Assembly (NCBI GenBank): GCA_913057775.1
Contig: CAJXOG010000002.1
Coordinates: 1 to 64,000 of the forward strand
Length of the DNA stretch: 64,000 nucleotides
Source of the DNA: an uncultured Fodinibius sp.
GTDB taxonomy: Bacteria; Bacteroidota; Rhodothermia; Balneolales; Balneolaceae
Direction of reading: 5' to 3'
In this document: one piece after another, positions 18,135 to 28,001 of the stretch
How the letters are laid out: each line of letters starts with the position of its first letter
Numbering within the stretch: position 1 is the first letter of the stretch
Translations under genes and position numbers: made by a program
The notes under the pieces: generated by a model
What the model saw: the letters and a program-made list of their open reading frames with translations, nothing else
Told to the model about the DNA's origin: nothing
Databases searched by the model: none

Positions 18135-21100
18135 ATGAGTAAACAATTTGACGAAGTAAAAAGACTAAATTTTTCAAAGCTCGAAGTCGAAACCCTCAAG
18201 TGGTGGAAGGAGAACAATATCTTTGAGAAAAGTGTATCCACCCGCGAGGAAGGCATTCCCTTTACCTTTTATGAGGGACCGCCCACGGCAAACGGCAAAC
18301 CGGGCATTCACCACGTGCTGGCGCGTACGGTTAAAGATATGTTCTGCCGCTACAAAACCCTGAAAGGTTTCCGCGTTGATCGCAAAGCCGGTTGGGATAC
18401 GCATGGTCTACCTGTTGAAATTGAGGTAGAAAAAGAGCTTGATCTTGAGGGCCGCGAGCAGGTCGAGGAATATGGCATTGCGGAATATAATGAGAAATGC
18501 CGCTCCAGTGTTCTCAAATACAAGGATCTTTGGGATAAGCTCACGATGCGCATGGCTTATTGGGTTGATCTGGACGATCCCTATATCACCTTTGACAACG
18601 ATTATATTGAATCGGTTTGGTGGGCCTTTAAGACACTGCACGAAAAAGGGCTGGTGTACAAAGGATATAAAATTCAGTGGTATTCGCCGGGTAGCGGGAC
18701 TGTGCTCTCATCTCATGAGGTCGCTCAGGGCTACGAGGAAGTTCAGGATCCTTCTATCTTTGTAAAGTTTAAAGTGGAGATGTCAGAGGACGTATATTTC
18801 CTGGCTTGGACAACCACGCCGTGGACAATTATTTCGAATATGGCATTGGCGGTAAATCCTAATCTCGATTACGCCAAAATTAAGCTCTCCGAAGGCGATC
18901 GTACTGAATATTATATCATGGCCAAGGAGTGCATCGATGAAGTGATCGATCATGACTATGAGATTGTAGAAGAATATAAGGGCGAAGAATTAGTCGGATG
19001 GACCTATGATCCTGTATTCGATTATGCGCTCGAAGAATTTGATAAGGATGATGCATGGAGGGTTGTCTCGGCCGACTTTGTGACAACCGAAGAAGGTACT
19101 GGCGTTGTGCATACCGCGCCTGCTTTCGGCGCCGATGACTATGACATGGGTCAGGAACATGACATCCCGTTATTTAACCCTATTGATCAAGACGGGAAAT
19201 TTACCGACCAGGTGCCCGATTTTGAGGGGCAGTGGTTCAAGGATGCCGACAGTGAAATTGCGCGTGCCATCAAGGATAAGTACCTGATGTACAAGCATGA
19301 GACATACGTGCACAACTATCCCCACGACTGGCGCAAAGGTACACCGTTGATGCAGTACCCGGTGGAATCATGGTTTATCAGTACTACTGATGTGAAGGAC
19401 AAGATGGTTGACTTCAACAAGAAAATTAACTGGAAACCGCCAAGTACGGGAAGTGGGCGTTTTGGAACCTGGCTTGAAAATAATGTGGATTGGGCGGTTT
19501 CGCGTCAGCGCTACTGGGGTACGCCAATTCCGCTTTGGGTTAGCGATAAAAATCCCGAGCATGTGGAAGTGGTGGGAAGCATCGAAGAACTTAAGAAGAA
19601 AGCCGGCTTGCCTGATGATAAAGAACTTGACTTGCACCGCCCTCATATTGATGATATTACTTGGGAGGGTCCCGATGGCGGAACCATGCGACGTATTCCT
19701 GACCTGATGGATGTCTGGTTTGATTCCGGATCGATGCCCTTTGCGCAATGGCATTACCCATTTGAAAATAAAGACAAGTTCAAAGAAAATTTTCCTGCTG
19801 ACTTTATTGCCGAAGGCGTTGATCAGACACGCGGTTGGTTCTACACCCTGCACGCGCTGGGAACGATGCTTTTTGATCAACCTGCCTATAAAAATGTGGT
19901 ATCCAACGGACTCGTGCTTGATGAGGACGGCAACAAGATGAGCAAGTCCAAAGGCAATACCGTAGAGCCATTTGAGGTTATACAGGAGTACGGTGCCGAT
20001 ACGGTACGCTGGTATATGATGAGTAATTCTTCGCCGTGGGAAAATCTGCGATTCAGTGAAGATGGGTTGCAGGAAACACAGCGGAAGTTTTTTAATACCA
20101 TTGTGAATACCTACTCGTTCTTTGCAATGTATGCCAATATCGACGGCTTTACCTATTCGGGTTCACAAATCCCGGTGAGTGATCGCGTGGAGATGGATCG
20201 TTGGATAATCTCCCGCATGAACACAACCGTAAAGCTGGTAGATGAATACCTGGATGATTACGAACCGACAAAAACGGCGCGTACCATCGAGCACTTTGTC
20301 GATGAACTCAGTAACTGGTACGTGCGACGTAATCGACGCCGATTCTGGAAAGAAGGCAAGAGTCTTGACAAGCAGGCGGCTTATCAAACACTGTATGAAT
20401 GTTTAGTAGATTTAGCTAAATTAATCAGTCCTATTGCTCCGTTTTTAGGTGAATGGCTGTATCAACGGTTAAATGAAGTGACGGAGGCGGATGAAGAATC
20501 GGTACATATTTCATTTTATCCTACGGTAGAAGAAACGGCCATTGACAAACAGCTTGAACATCGAATGGAGTTGGCACGACATATTTCATCGATGGTGTTG
20601 AGTCTGCGTAATAAGTTGGAACTTAATGTACGTCAGCCGCTGTCGCGTATAATTCTTCCCATTGATAAAGAAGAAGACCGACAGGCTATAGAATCAGTAA
20701 AAGAGATTATTTTAGACGAGGTAAATGTCAAAGAGGTACAGTTTGTGGATGATGATTCCGGGATTGTTCACAAGTCGGCGAAACCTAATTATCCAAAGCT
20801 TGGTAGTAAGTTAGGTAGTAAAATGAAGCCTGTGGCATCAAAAGTGGCCGAGTTGACTACCGAAGAGATTACCGAATATGAAGAAACCGGATCTATAGAG
20901 TTAGATCTGGGTGAACAAGGTATCGTACAGCTTGGTGAAGATAGTCTCGAGATTATCCGTACCGGTCTGGAAGGCTGGTCGGTTGAAACCGAGAAGGGAT
21001 TAAGTGTAGCTCTGGATACCGAGCTGACTGAAGAGCTGGTTCAGGAAGGGTTGGCTCGAGAATTTGTCAACCGTATCCAAAATATGCGTAAGGAAGCAGA

Positions 21101-21305
21101 TTTTGATGTAGAAGATCGTATTATTATAGGTTTTGAAGGTTCTGATGAACTTGAAGAAGCAGTAACTGCGATGAAAGATTATATTAAAAGTGAAACTCTG
21201 TCAGAGGAAATTTCATCCGAAAAATTAGAAGTATCAGATTTTGTAAAAAGTTGGGAGATTGGCGACAATGAATCAACTATTTCTATTCGAAGAAACCCTA
21301 ATTAA
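18135..21305 (+). CDS. ileS: Isoleucyl-tRNA synthetase
   Basis: 1056 residues, the length of the eukaryote-like/type 2 bacterial IleRS. The class I HIGH-equivalent lies in PGIHHVLART (about residue 56-65), after GPPTANGK. The editing (CP1) domain contains WTTTPWT and GTGVVHTAPAFG. The KMSKS loop is NKMSKSKGN (about 600). It then has the anticodon-binding domain and a long C-terminal extension. It charges tRNA-Ile with isoleucine and edits valine. The 307-bp gap upstream has a possible -7 box (TATCTTTG, 18015-18022) with a poorly spaced ATTG; nothing else is seen there. Followed at 14 bp by the dksA-like gene and then lspA, a probable operon. Confidence 0.97.
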   Translation: MSKQFDEVKRLNFSKLEVETLKWWKENNIFEKSVSTREEGIPFTFYEGPPTANGKPGIHHVLARTVKDMFCRYKTLKGFRVDRKAGWDTHGLPVEIEVEKELDLEGREQVEEYGIAEYNEKCRSSVLKYKDLWDKLTMRMAYWVDLDDPYITFDNDYIESVWWAFKTLHEKGLVYKGYKIQWYSPGSGTVLSSHEVAQGYEEVQDPSIFVKFKVEMSEDVYFLAWTTTPWTIISNMALAVNPNLDYAKIKLSEGDRTEYYIMAKECIDEVIDHDYEIVEEYKGEELVGWTYDPVFDYALEEFDKDDAWRVVSADFVTTEEGTGVVHTAPAFGADDYDMGQEHDIPLFNPIDQDGKFTDQVPDFEGQWFKDADSEIARAIKDKYLMYKHETYVHNYPHDWRKGTPLMQYPVESWFISTTDVKDKMVDFNKKINWKPPSTGSGRFGTWLENNVDWAVSRQRYWGTPIPLWVSDKNPEHVEVVGSIEELKKKAGLPDDKELDLHRPHIDDITWEGPDGGTMRRIPDLMDVWFDSGSMPFAQWHYPFENKDKFKENFPADFIAEGVDQTRGWFYTLHALGTMLFDQPAYKNVVSNGLVLDEDGNKMSKSKGNTVEPFEVIQEYGADTVRWYMMSNSSPWENLRFSEDGLQETQRKFFNTIVNTYSFFAMYANIDGFTYSGSQIPVSDRVEMDRWIISRMNTTVKLVDEYLDDYEPTKTARTIEHFVDELSNWYVRRNRRRFWKEGKSLDKQAAYQTLYECLVDLAKLISPIAPFLGEWLYQRLNEVTEADEESVHISFYPTVEETAIDKQLEHRMELARHISSMVLSLRNKLELNVRQPLSRIILPIDKEEDRQAIESVKEIILDEVNVKEVQFVDDDSGIVHKSAKPNYPKLGSKLGSKMKPVASKVAELTTEEITEYEETGSIELDLGEQGIVQLGEDSLEIIRTGLEGWSVETEKGLSVALDTELTEELVQEGLAREFVNRIQNMRKEADFDVEDRIIIGFEGSDELEEAVTAMKDYIKSETLSEEISSEKLEVSDFVKSWEIGDNESTISIRRNPN

Positions 21306-21319
21306 GAAAGTGAGCTAAT

Positions 21320-21727
21320 ATGGCATCATCAAAAAATGAAAATAAAGATACAGAGCGCGTTTCCCCTTATTCTGATGAAGAGTTGGAATATTTCAAAGAT
21401 ATTATCTTGAAAAAACGCGAAGAGGCTGAGCGAGAGCTTGAATCGCTTCAAAGTACCTTGCGTGACAGCATGGAAAATGCTAGCGATGAGTCCGCATATT
21501 CGTTCCACATGGCTGATGCCGGGACAGATGCCCAAGAGCGTGAAAAAACGTATATGCTTTTTAATAGAACAAAGAAATTTATTCGTTACCTGGATGATGC
21601 GTTAACGCGGATCGAAAATAAAACTTATGGTGTTTGCAAAGTAACGGGTAAGAAAATTTCTAAGGGCAGACTTGAAGCTGTGCCCCATACCCAGCTTAGC
21701 ATTGATGCAAAACTTAAGCGTAAATAG
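21320..21727 (+). CDS. TraR/DksA family transcriptional regulator with reduced zinc finger
   Basis: 135 residues. A helical N-terminal half forms the coiled coil with acidic tip residues (DAGTDAQEREKTYML), and the C-terminal half is the zinc-finger region of the DksA family. Only one cysteine remains (YGVCKVTGKKI), with VPHTQLSIDAK following; the other canonical cysteines are replaced. This reduced form is typical of Bacteroidota-like homologues. DksA proteins enter the RNA polymerase secondary channel and modulate rRNA and stress promoters with ppGpp. The gene sits between ileS and lspA in the same operon. Confidence 0.88.
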   Translation: MASSKNENKDTERVSPYSDEELEYFKDIILKKREEAERELESLQSTLRDSMENASDESAYSFHMADAGTDAQEREKTYMLFNRTKKFIRYLDDALTRIENKTYGVCKVTGKKISKGRLEAVPHTQLSIDAKLKRK

Positions 21728-21735
21728 TTTTTCAG

Positions 21736-22314
21736 TTGGATAGAAGCAAAATAACAGCCTTGTCAGCCCCGGCACTGATCGTCATTATTTTGGATCAGAT
21801 CAGCAAGCATTGGATTCGCCTTAATCCACAATGGCATTATGCTGATCTTATTCCAGGGTGGCTTACGTTTAACTATACCCAGAATCCGGGTATGGCACTG
21901 GGGATGCGCTGGGCTTCGACGGAAGTGATCAGCGGAATTGCTATTTTGGCCACTATCGCTATTCTTTCGTATGTGCTTTATAATCGAGAAGACGCTACCA
22001 TAGGGTATCTTCTTTGTATGGGGTTAATACTTGGTGGAGCCATAGGTAATATTATTGATCGCCTAATTATGGGATACATCGAATCCTACGGTGGCTTACT
22101 TGAGGGACATGTAATCGACTTTATCCATTTCAATCTAAGGATTAGCGGATATCCCGTTTTTCCGTACATTTTTAATGTAGCAGATGTCGCTATCAGTACT
22201 GCTATTATTGCCATGTTGGTGTTCCATAAGCGGATTGTTCCCCAAAATTTGTCAGGAACAAAACAGCAAGACCAATCAAGAGAAGCTGATATTCAGCGTT
22301 CTGTAGAAGGGTAG
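21736..22314 (+). CDS. lspA: Lipoprotein signal peptidase (SPase II)
   Basis: 192 residues with four membrane helices. Conserved blocks: DQISKHW (about 21-27), FNYTQNPGMALGM, GGAIGNIIDRL with one catalytic Asp, and FNVADVAIS with the other. The enzyme cleaves prolipoprotein signal peptides in the inner membrane, which fits the several lipoproteins encoded here. The frame begins with TTG at 21736; the next in-frame Met lies beyond the first catalytic-region helix, so TTG is the only start that gives a full protein. The C-terminal tail of about 25 residues is polar and longer than in E. coli. Third gene after ileS and dksA. Confidence 0.93.
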   Translation: MDRSKITALSAPALIVIILDQISKHWIRLNPQWHYADLIPGWLTFNYTQNPGMALGMRWASTEVISGIAILATIAILSYVLYNREDATIGYLLCMGLILGGAIGNIIDRLIMGYIESYGGLLEGHVIDFIHFNLRISGYPVFPYIFNVADVAISTAIIAMLVFHKRIVPQNLSGTKQQDQSREADIQRSVEG

Positions 22315-22368
22315 TTTTTCAAGGGAGAAAGGAGAGATGCTAAGGTAGTTCGTATAAATCAGCTAATA

Positions 22369-23634
22369 TTATTCCTCCGTAACAATACTGTCAATAAAGT
22401 CAGGGCTGTGGGGATCCAACTCATCGAGTTTTAGATCGTGTCCCATTTTGTCGCGCTTGGTTTTTAAGTATTTGGCATTTTCGGGATAGGCACCTACTTC
22501 GATAGGTACGCGTTCAACCATCTCAAGTCCAAAACTTTTGAGGCCTACGCGCTTAACGGGATTATTAGTCATCAAACGCAATTTTGAAATGCCCAGCGAT
22601 CGCAGGATCTGTGCTCCAACGCCGTAGTCTCGAGCATCAGGTTCAAACCCAAGTGCTTCGTTGGCTTCAACGGTATCTAATCCCTCTTCTTGTAATTTAT
22701 ATGCTTTTAGCTTGTTTACTAATCCAATGCCACGGCCTTCCTGATTCATATAAAGAACTACACCGTTCCCCTCTTCTTCGACCTGAAGAAGCGCCTGATG
22801 CAATTGCTCTCCACAATCACATCGTTTGGAGCCAAAAATATCTCCGGTCATACATGAGGAGTGGACTCGTACTAGCACCGGATCATCTTCATCCCATTCT
22901 CCCTTGGCCAGTGCCAAGTGATGATCGCCGGTAAGTCGTTCTTGAAAAGCATGGAGTTGAAAATCGCCATATATAGTGGGTAGATTTACATCTACCACCT
23001 TGCGTACCAGCGATTCATTCTGCATACGATAGGAGATCAGATCTTTAATGCTGATCAATTTCATATCAAACTCATCAGCAATGTCGACCAGATCGGGCAA
23101 TCGTGCCATCGCTCCGTTATCTTTCATAATTTCGCATATGATACCCGCCGGTTGTAAATCAGCAAGACGGGCCAAGTCGATAGCTGCCTCGGTATGTCCG
23201 GCGCGACGTAAAACGCCGCCCTCCGTACCAATTAATGGAAATATATGTCCGGGACGTCGGAAATCACCGGGTTTTGCATCCCTTTTAATCATCTCTTTAA
23301 TAGTGTTGGCGCGATCACTGGCAGAAATTCCGGTAGTGGTCAGCTCTTTGTGATCGACCGAAACTGTAAAAGCAGCCTCATCGGGATCAGCACCCTCAGT
23401 AACCATATAATCAAGATTGAGGGAGTACGCCTTTTCGCGCGTAATGGGTACGCAGATAAGTCCACGGCCATATTTGGCCATAAGATTAACAGCTTCGGGC
23501 GTCACCTTTTCCGCCGCCATGACAAAATCGCCTTCGTTTTCGCGATCTTCGTCGTCGGCCACAACGACCATGCGTCCTTCTTTAATATCTTCGATAGCGT
23601 CTTCTATACTATCGAAGTTGATATCTGCGCCCAT
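22369..23634 (-). CDS. ribBA: Bifunctional 3,4-dihydroxy-2-butanone-4-phosphate synthase / GTP cyclohydrolase II
   Basis: 421 residues. Residues about 5-200 are RibB, with the acidic [10 protein letters not shown] loop and [13 protein letters not shown]. Residues about 210-400 are RibA, with the zinc-binding [15 protein letters not shown] motif, then [10 protein letters not shown] and the [17 protein letters not shown] segment. It supplies both riboflavin precursors, from ribulose-5-phosphate and from GTP. It lies 21 bp downstream of yajC on the same strand and probably shares its promoter. No FMN riboswitch is evident upstream. It converges with lspA, 54 bp away. Confidence 0.97.
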   Translation of the reverse strand: MGADINFDSIEDAIEDIKEGRMVVVADDEDRENEGDFVMAAEKVTPEAVNLMAKYGRGLICVPITREKAYSLNLDYMVTEGADPDEAAFTVSVDHKELTTTGISASDRANTIKEMIKRDAKPGDFRRPGHIFPLIGTEGGVLRRAGHTEAAIDLARLADLQPAGIICEIMKDNGAMARLPDLVDIADEFDMKLISIKDLISYRMQNESLVRKVVDVNLPTIYGDFQLHAFQERLTGDHHLALAKGEWDEDDPVLVRVHSSCMTGDIFGSKRCDCGEQLHQALLQVEEEGNGVVLYMNQEGRGIGLVNKLKAYKLQEEGLDTVEANEALGFEPDARDYGVGAQILRSLGISKLRLMTNNPVKRVGLKSFGLEMVERVPIEVGAYPENAKYLKTKRDKMGHDLKLDELDPHSPDFIDSIVTEE

Positions 23635-23655
23635 AATGAAACTCTGGAGACTTAA

Positions 23656-23964
23656 TTAATCTTGATTGGGGTTTACATCCGAAATGGAGCTTTTTTGAAA
23701 ACGTGCTTTAACACCTTTATCAATTTCAGCAAGTACAGTGTCTTCATCAACAGTGGTTACCTTGGCAATCATTCCACCGGAAGTCACAATTTTGTCTCCT
23801 TTTTCAATATTGTCAACCATTTCTTGAAGCTCTTTCTGTCGCTTCGTTTGTGGTCGGATGATAAAGAAGTAGAAGATGGCAAAAATAGCTCCCAAAAAGA
23901 TGAGACTTGACCAGCCTCCTCCACCGTCAGGAGAACCCATTAATAATAGTGCAATATTTAACAT
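23656..23964 (-). CDS. yajC: Preprotein translocase subunit YajC
   Basis: 102 residues. One membrane helix (about 17-38, [19 protein letters not shown]) is followed by the family signature [28 protein letters not shown]-like region and a small cytosolic beta domain. It is an accessory inner-membrane subunit of SecDF-YajC. Its usual partners secD/secF are not adjacent. It heads a two-gene transcript with ribBA and is preceded by a good Bacteroidota-type promoter. Confidence 0.93.
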   Translation of the reverse strand: MLNIALLLMGSPDGGGGWSSLIFLGAIFAIFYFFIIRPQTKRQKELQEMVDNIEKGDKIVTSGGMIAKVTTVDEDTVLAEIDKGVKARFQKSSISDVNPNQD

Positions 23965-24008
23965 GAAATAACTTGTTTAATTACTATCAACGTATTTAAA
24001 AGAGTGTA

Positions 24009-24039
24009 CAAAGATAGTATTTTTGGCGGCTTGCTCCAA
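24009..24039 (-). promoter_or_regulatory. Candidate promoter of yajC-ribBA
   Basis: On the minus strand, TATCTTTG (complement of 24009-24016) is a perfect TAnnTTTG -7 box. It is preceded after 19 nt by TTGG (24036-24039), one mismatch from the TTTG -33 box. Predicted transcription start is near 24001, about 37 nt before the yajC ATG. Motif and position only. Confidence 0.5.
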
Positions 24040-24129
24040 TTTTACGGAATAACTTAAATATCGTCCTAGAAATAGGGTTTGATAGATTTATGCTGCTATT
24101 ATTACTTTATCTTATTACAGATATTGATG

Positions 24130-26253
24130 CTAATCCTGATGAAATTTCTTGTCATCTTTAGCATACTTTTTCAAGATATCTGCCGGGGTAAATCGCGGTC
24201 CATGTTCCTGTTCAAATTTTTCCAATCGTTGAACAATTTCTCCTGCACCTTCCCGGTCGATATATCGGAACGGTCCGCCCAGGAAAGGAGGAAAGCCCAG
24301 ACCGAGAACAGCACCCAGATCGCCATCTGTAGGATCACGCAGAATATCTTCCTGCAGGCACCAGGCCGCCTCGTTTACCATCGTTAGCGTCATGCGCTGC
24401 TGTACCGGTTGCCTATCCATGGATTTGCGATCACTTCCGCCAAAGTATTGGTAAATCTCTTTATTGGGATCAGTTTTCTTCGTTTTTCCATTTTTCTCCT
24501 CGTACTTATAAAAGCCCTTCTTATTCTTTTTGCCCTTATAGTCGTCTTCAAAAAGCTCCGTCGGTTTTTTACTGGGATGAACACCGCGTTCGGCAAAAAG
24601 GTCGCTAAGCACTTCGGTGATATGTGCTGCAACGTCGATCCCTACTTCATCAAAAAGGGCGGCAGGTCCCACGGGAAAGCCAAACTGTTTCATATGTTCA
24701 TCAAGCTCTTTTATAGAAATGCCTTCCTCAAGTAGCATGAGCGCCTCATTCATAAAGGGCGCTAATATTCGAGTGGTATAAAAGCCAGGTCCGTCGTTGA
24801 CTACGATTATATGCTTGCCTTGTCGGATCCCTACTTTCCGTGCAGTAGCGGTAACCCAGTCGGCCGTTTTATCAGTAGTGATAATTTCGAGCAAAGGCAT
24901 TTTGGGTACCGGCGAAAAGTAGTGCATGCCAACAACCTGTTCGGGCTTACGCGCTGCTTCGGCAATTTTACTGATTGGCAGGGAAGAAGTGTTAGAAGCA
25001 AAAATATAATCTTCGGGCGTATTTTTTTCGACCTCTTTTATAATCGATTGTTTGAGATCCAAATCTTCAAACACAGCCTCAATGACGAGTCCTACATTTT
25101 CAAAACCATCATAGGTGGCCGTAGGTGTAACATGACTTGCAATGCGATCGCGTTCAAACTCAGAGATAATTCGTTTCTTACGCTTCTTGTCGAGGTTATC
25201 CCAGATCGATTTTTTTCCTTTTGCAGCCTGTTGTACTTCTTGGTCCTTTAATAAAACACGATAGTCATTATTGGCACTTACGTCTGCAATACCGGATCCC
25301 ATAAGGCCGGCTCCCAGCACGCCAATTTTCTGGATTTCTTTTGCCTTCTCTTCATTGGGATTTTTCTTCGCACCCTGCATCGCGAAAAAGAGGTTGACCA
25401 TGGCTTCCGATTCCGGAGTTGCTGCCAGCCGCCCAAAGTTTTCAGACTCAAGTTTCAAACCTGCCTGCAGGCCGTTTTCGTATCCCTCCTGAACGCAGTC
25501 GATAATCTTTTCTGGGGCGGGATAGTTACCCTTACTTTCTGACTTTGCTCGTTTGCGCGCTTGCGAATAGATAATCTTGCGAAGGGGGCTCATGCCCTCC
25601 ATCAGCTGATGGACAAGGCTACGCTTATCTTCCCGCTCAAACTTCCCGCTGTTGATTTTGCCCACTGCTTTTTTCGCTGCTGTTAGAACCGCATCGCGAT
25701 GGGTAAGCTCATCTACCAATCCCAATTTATAGGCCTTGCGCGGATAAATATTTTTACCGGTAAGCATGTAAGTGAGCGCATTTTGTATACCAATCAGGCG
25801 GGGAAGACGCTGTGTTCCTCCACCTCCCGGAAGAAGGCCCAATTTTACTTCAGGTTGACCCATGACCGTATCAGAGTGTTCAGAGGCAACCCGATAATTG
25901 CAGGCCATGGCCACTTCCAAGCCTCCGCCCAGACAGGATCCGTGAATAGCAGCGACTACCGGTTTGGGATAGTTCTTGAGCTGCAGCAGCAACCGGTTTC
26001 CCCGCTGACTTAAATCCATAATTCCCTCAGGAGCATTCTTGTTTTTAAGCATTTCTACATCAGCGCCGGCAATAAAATTATTTTTCTTCCCACTGACCAT
26101 TATGATTCCCTCAATATCATCGGGATTCGTATTTTCGAGCAGGTCTTTAACTTCTGAGATCAACTCTTCGGTAAGCTTATTTACTTTTGAGTCGGGTTGA
26201 TCCAGCGTTACAACTAAAATGTCGTCTTGTATTTCCGTGTTTAGATAACTCAT
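24130..26253 (-). CDS. fadJ: Fatty-acid oxidation complex alpha subunit (enoyl-CoA hydratase / 3-hydroxyacyl-CoA dehydrogenase), FadJ-like
   Basis: 707 residues. Residues about 1-190 are a crotonase domain with oxyanion-hole segments GADVEML and GSCLGGGLEVAMACNYR, the second Glu lying near MGQPEVKLGLLPGGGGTQRLP. Residues about 305-490 bind NAD (GVLGAGLMGSGIADVSA) with the dehydrogenase motif VVGMHYFSPVPKMPLLE. The C-terminal 200 residues hold two 3HCDH domains. It catalyses the hydration and oxidation steps of beta-oxidation. It lies 36 bp downstream of the thiolase gene on the same strand, so the two probably form the hydratase/dehydrogenase and thiolase pair of one complex. Confidence 0.94.
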   Translation of the reverse strand: MSYLNTEIQDDILVVTLDQPDSKVNKLTEELISEVKDLLENTNPDDIEGIIMVSGKKNNFIAGADVEMLKNKNAPEGIMDLSQRGNRLLLQLKNYPKPVVAAIHGSCLGGGLEVAMACNYRVASEHSDTVMGQPEVKLGLLPGGGGTQRLPRLIGIQNALTYMLTGKNIYPRKAYKLGLVDELTHRDAVLTAAKKAVGKINSGKFEREDKRSLVHQLMEGMSPLRKIIYSQARKRAKSESKGNYPAPEKIIDCVQEGYENGLQAGLKLESENFGRLAATPESEAMVNLFFAMQGAKKNPNEEKAKEIQKIGVLGAGLMGSGIADVSANNDYRVLLKDQEVQQAAKGKKSIWDNLDKKRKKRIISEFERDRIASHVTPTATYDGFENVGLVIEAVFEDLDLKQSIIKEVEKNTPEDYIFASNTSSLPISKIAEAARKPEQVVGMHYFSPVPKMPLLEIITTDKTADWVTATARKVGIRQGKHIIVVNDGPGFYTTRILAPFMNEALMLLEEGISIKELDEHMKQFGFPVGPAALFDEVGIDVAAHITEVLSDLFAERGVHPSKKPTELFEDDYKGKKNKKGFYKYEEKNGKTKKTDPNKEIYQYFGGSDRKSMDRQPVQQRMTLTMVNEAAWCLQEDILRDPTDGDLGAVLGLGFPPFLGGPFRYIDREGAGEIVQRLEKFEQEHGPRFTPADILKKYAKDDKKFHQD

Positions 26254-26289
26254 AAAATTATGACTGAGTAGTTATTAAAAGTCTTGATG

Positions 26290-27600
26290 TTAACCGTCGA
26301 AGCGTTCCAGAATGATCGCATGTCCCTGTCCTCCGGCTGCACATGCCGCAACGAGTGCAAGCTCACCATCTTCTTGATGCAGCCGATTAGCTGCCGTTGT
26401 TACCAGACGCGTGCCCGTAGCGCCAAACGGGTGTCCCAGTGAAAGCGAGCCGCCCCAGCAGTTAAATTTCTCCATCGGGATGTCGCCAACCTTTTTATCG
26501 CGCTGCAGGTTTTCTTTGGCAAACTTATCAGAATTAAGTGCCTTAAGGACCGTTAGAATTTGTCCGGCAAAAGCCTCATGGAATTCAAAAACATCGATAT
26601 CCGAAAGTTCGAGTCCCATCATATTCAAAACCTTTGGCGTAGCATAAGCGGGTCCAAGCAAGAGTTCGTCTTCCGGGTCCTGGGCTACATAAGTATATGC
26701 TTTGAGAATAGCTTTGGGTTTTAGTCCGCGATCCAGCGCCTCCTGTTTCTCCATAATGATAGACGCCGAAGCCCCGTCGGTCAGTGCCGAGGAATTGCCT
26801 GCCGTTATGGTACCGTGCGGCTTAATAAATGCGGGAGATAATTTTTGGAGCTTATCCATCGAAGTATCCTCACGGTACGTGTTGTCATGTTCTATGGAAT
26901 CGAAATCGGGAGGGACCGCAGCGGGTAATAGCTCTTTGTCAAGCCAACCTTCATTTGTGGCTTTGGCCGCAAGCTGGTGAGATCGAAGCGCGTATTTATC
27001 TTGATCTTCCCGGCTTATTCCAAAACGGGCAGCCATCTTATCACAACTTTCACCCATGGTTTCGCCTGTAGAAAACTCTGATATTGATGGAATCTCGGGC
27101 AACAGATCAGAAGGACGAAGTCCCTTGAAAAACTTCAGGAAATCGCTCAATGATTTATACTTTCGGGCATCGAGCAGCTTTTGACGGAATTTTTTTCGAA
27201 ATCGGATAGGGATATCACTCATCGTTTCTGTTCCCCCGGCCAGGATTATTTTTGATTGTCCCGACCGAATAAGTTCAACGGCACTGGTAATTGCTTGGTT
27301 GGATGAGATACAGGCCTGGGTTACGGTGTGCGCCGGAATGTTGTTGGGAATGCCGGCACCCAGTGCCGATTCACGAGCGACGTTACTGGTGTTTACATCC
27401 TGAATAACCGTACCCATGATAACCCGGTCAAGGTCGTCACCGTTAATAGGGGCACGGCCGATAAGGCCTTCAATGGCCATGCGACCCAGATCGTAAGCCA
27501 TCAGTTTTTTGTACCCGGTGCCTGAACGTTGAAAAGGAATGCGCCCGCCGTCAATAATTACCGCTTCGAAAGGTGCGTGGTTTTGTGGTTGATCTGCCAT
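26290..27600 (-). CDS. fadI: Acetyl-CoA C-acyltransferase (FadI-type thiolase)
   Basis: 436 residues, a length typical of FadI. The nucleophilic Cys is in VTQACISSNQAI, the HEAF motif is in EFHEAFAGQIL, and the C-terminal catalytic blocks are LSLGHPFGATGTR and ACAAGGQGHAIILE. It performs thiolytic cleavage of 3-ketoacyl-CoA in beta-oxidation. First gene of an operon with the fadJ-like gene. No FadR-type operator could be recognised in the 130-bp upstream gap. Confidence 0.94.
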   Translation of the reverse strand: MADQPQNHAPFEAVIIDGGRIPFQRSGTGYKKLMAYDLGRMAIEGLIGRAPINGDDLDRVIMGTVIQDVNTSNVARESALGAGIPNNIPAHTVTQACISSNQAITSAVELIRSGQSKIILAGGTETMSDIPIRFRKKFRQKLLDARKYKSLSDFLKFFKGLRPSDLLPEIPSISEFSTGETMGESCDKMAARFGISREDQDKYALRSHQLAAKATNEGWLDKELLPAAVPPDFDSIEHDNTYREDTSMDKLQKLSPAFIKPHGTITAGNSSALTDGASASIIMEKQEALDRGLKPKAILKAYTYVAQDPEDELLLGPAYATPKVLNMMGLELSDIDVFEFHEAFAGQILTVLKALNSDKFAKENLQRDKKVGDIPMEKFNCWGGSLSLGHPFGATGTRLVTTAANRLHQEDGELALVAACAAGGQGHAIILERFDG

Positions 27601-27736
27601 AATAAAAATGTTGAGATGAGAACCAACGAATATGTAATTACGACTAAGATGGTTGAATCAAAATCGTAAGTCAAGCATTAACTTAACACTGTTAACCTAA
27701 TTATAGTTTTCTGTTACCAAAGGTTCAATAAATTGT

Positions 27737-27767
27737 TTTGCGAGGTAATAGAATATCCGTATATTTG
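27737..27767 (+). promoter_or_regulatory. Candidate Bacteroidota-type promoter of tRNA-Val
   Basis: TTTG at 27737-27740, a 19-nt spacer, then TATATTTG at 27760-27767 match the Bacteroidota sigma-A consensus exactly. The predicted start lies about 7 nt downstream, just before the mature tRNA 5' end at 27781. This promoter supports the phylum-level assignment. Confidence 0.65.
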
Positions 27768-27780
27768 TGCTCTCTCAAAT

Positions 27781-27854
27781 GGGCGCTTAACTCAGCGGTT
27801 TAGAGTGCTTCCCTTACAAGGAAGAAGTCGCAGGTTCGAATCCTGCAGCGCCCA
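27781..27854 (+). tRNA. tRNA-Val (anticodon TAC)
   Basis: A complete cloverleaf: acceptor GGGCGCT pairs with AGCGCCC; D stem ACTC/GAGT; anticodon stem CTTCC/GGAAG around the loop CTTACAA, giving anticodon TAC; T arm GCAGG-TTCGAAT-CCTGC; discriminator A at 27854. CCA is not encoded and must be added. Protein frames across this region are artefacts. Confidence 0.95.
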
Positions 27855-28001
27855 CTCAAACCCTTGTAGGTCGTTGGCTTGCAAGGGTTTTGTCATTTTA
27901 AGAGACACTATTAATGTAGCTTGCCTTTCTTGAATAGTTGTCATGATGCTTTTTCCAGAAGTGAGATTTATGGTTAAAAAATGCAAGCCTGAGTATAAAT
28001 C

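Noticed and set aside
23965-24129. FMN riboswitch before ribBA/yajC
   Set aside because: The upstream region shows a promoter but none of the conserved RFN element sequence.
27733-27933. Open frames across 27733-27986 on both strands
   Set aside because: They cover the tRNA-Val gene and its flanks; the cloverleaf is perfect, so the frames are artefacts.
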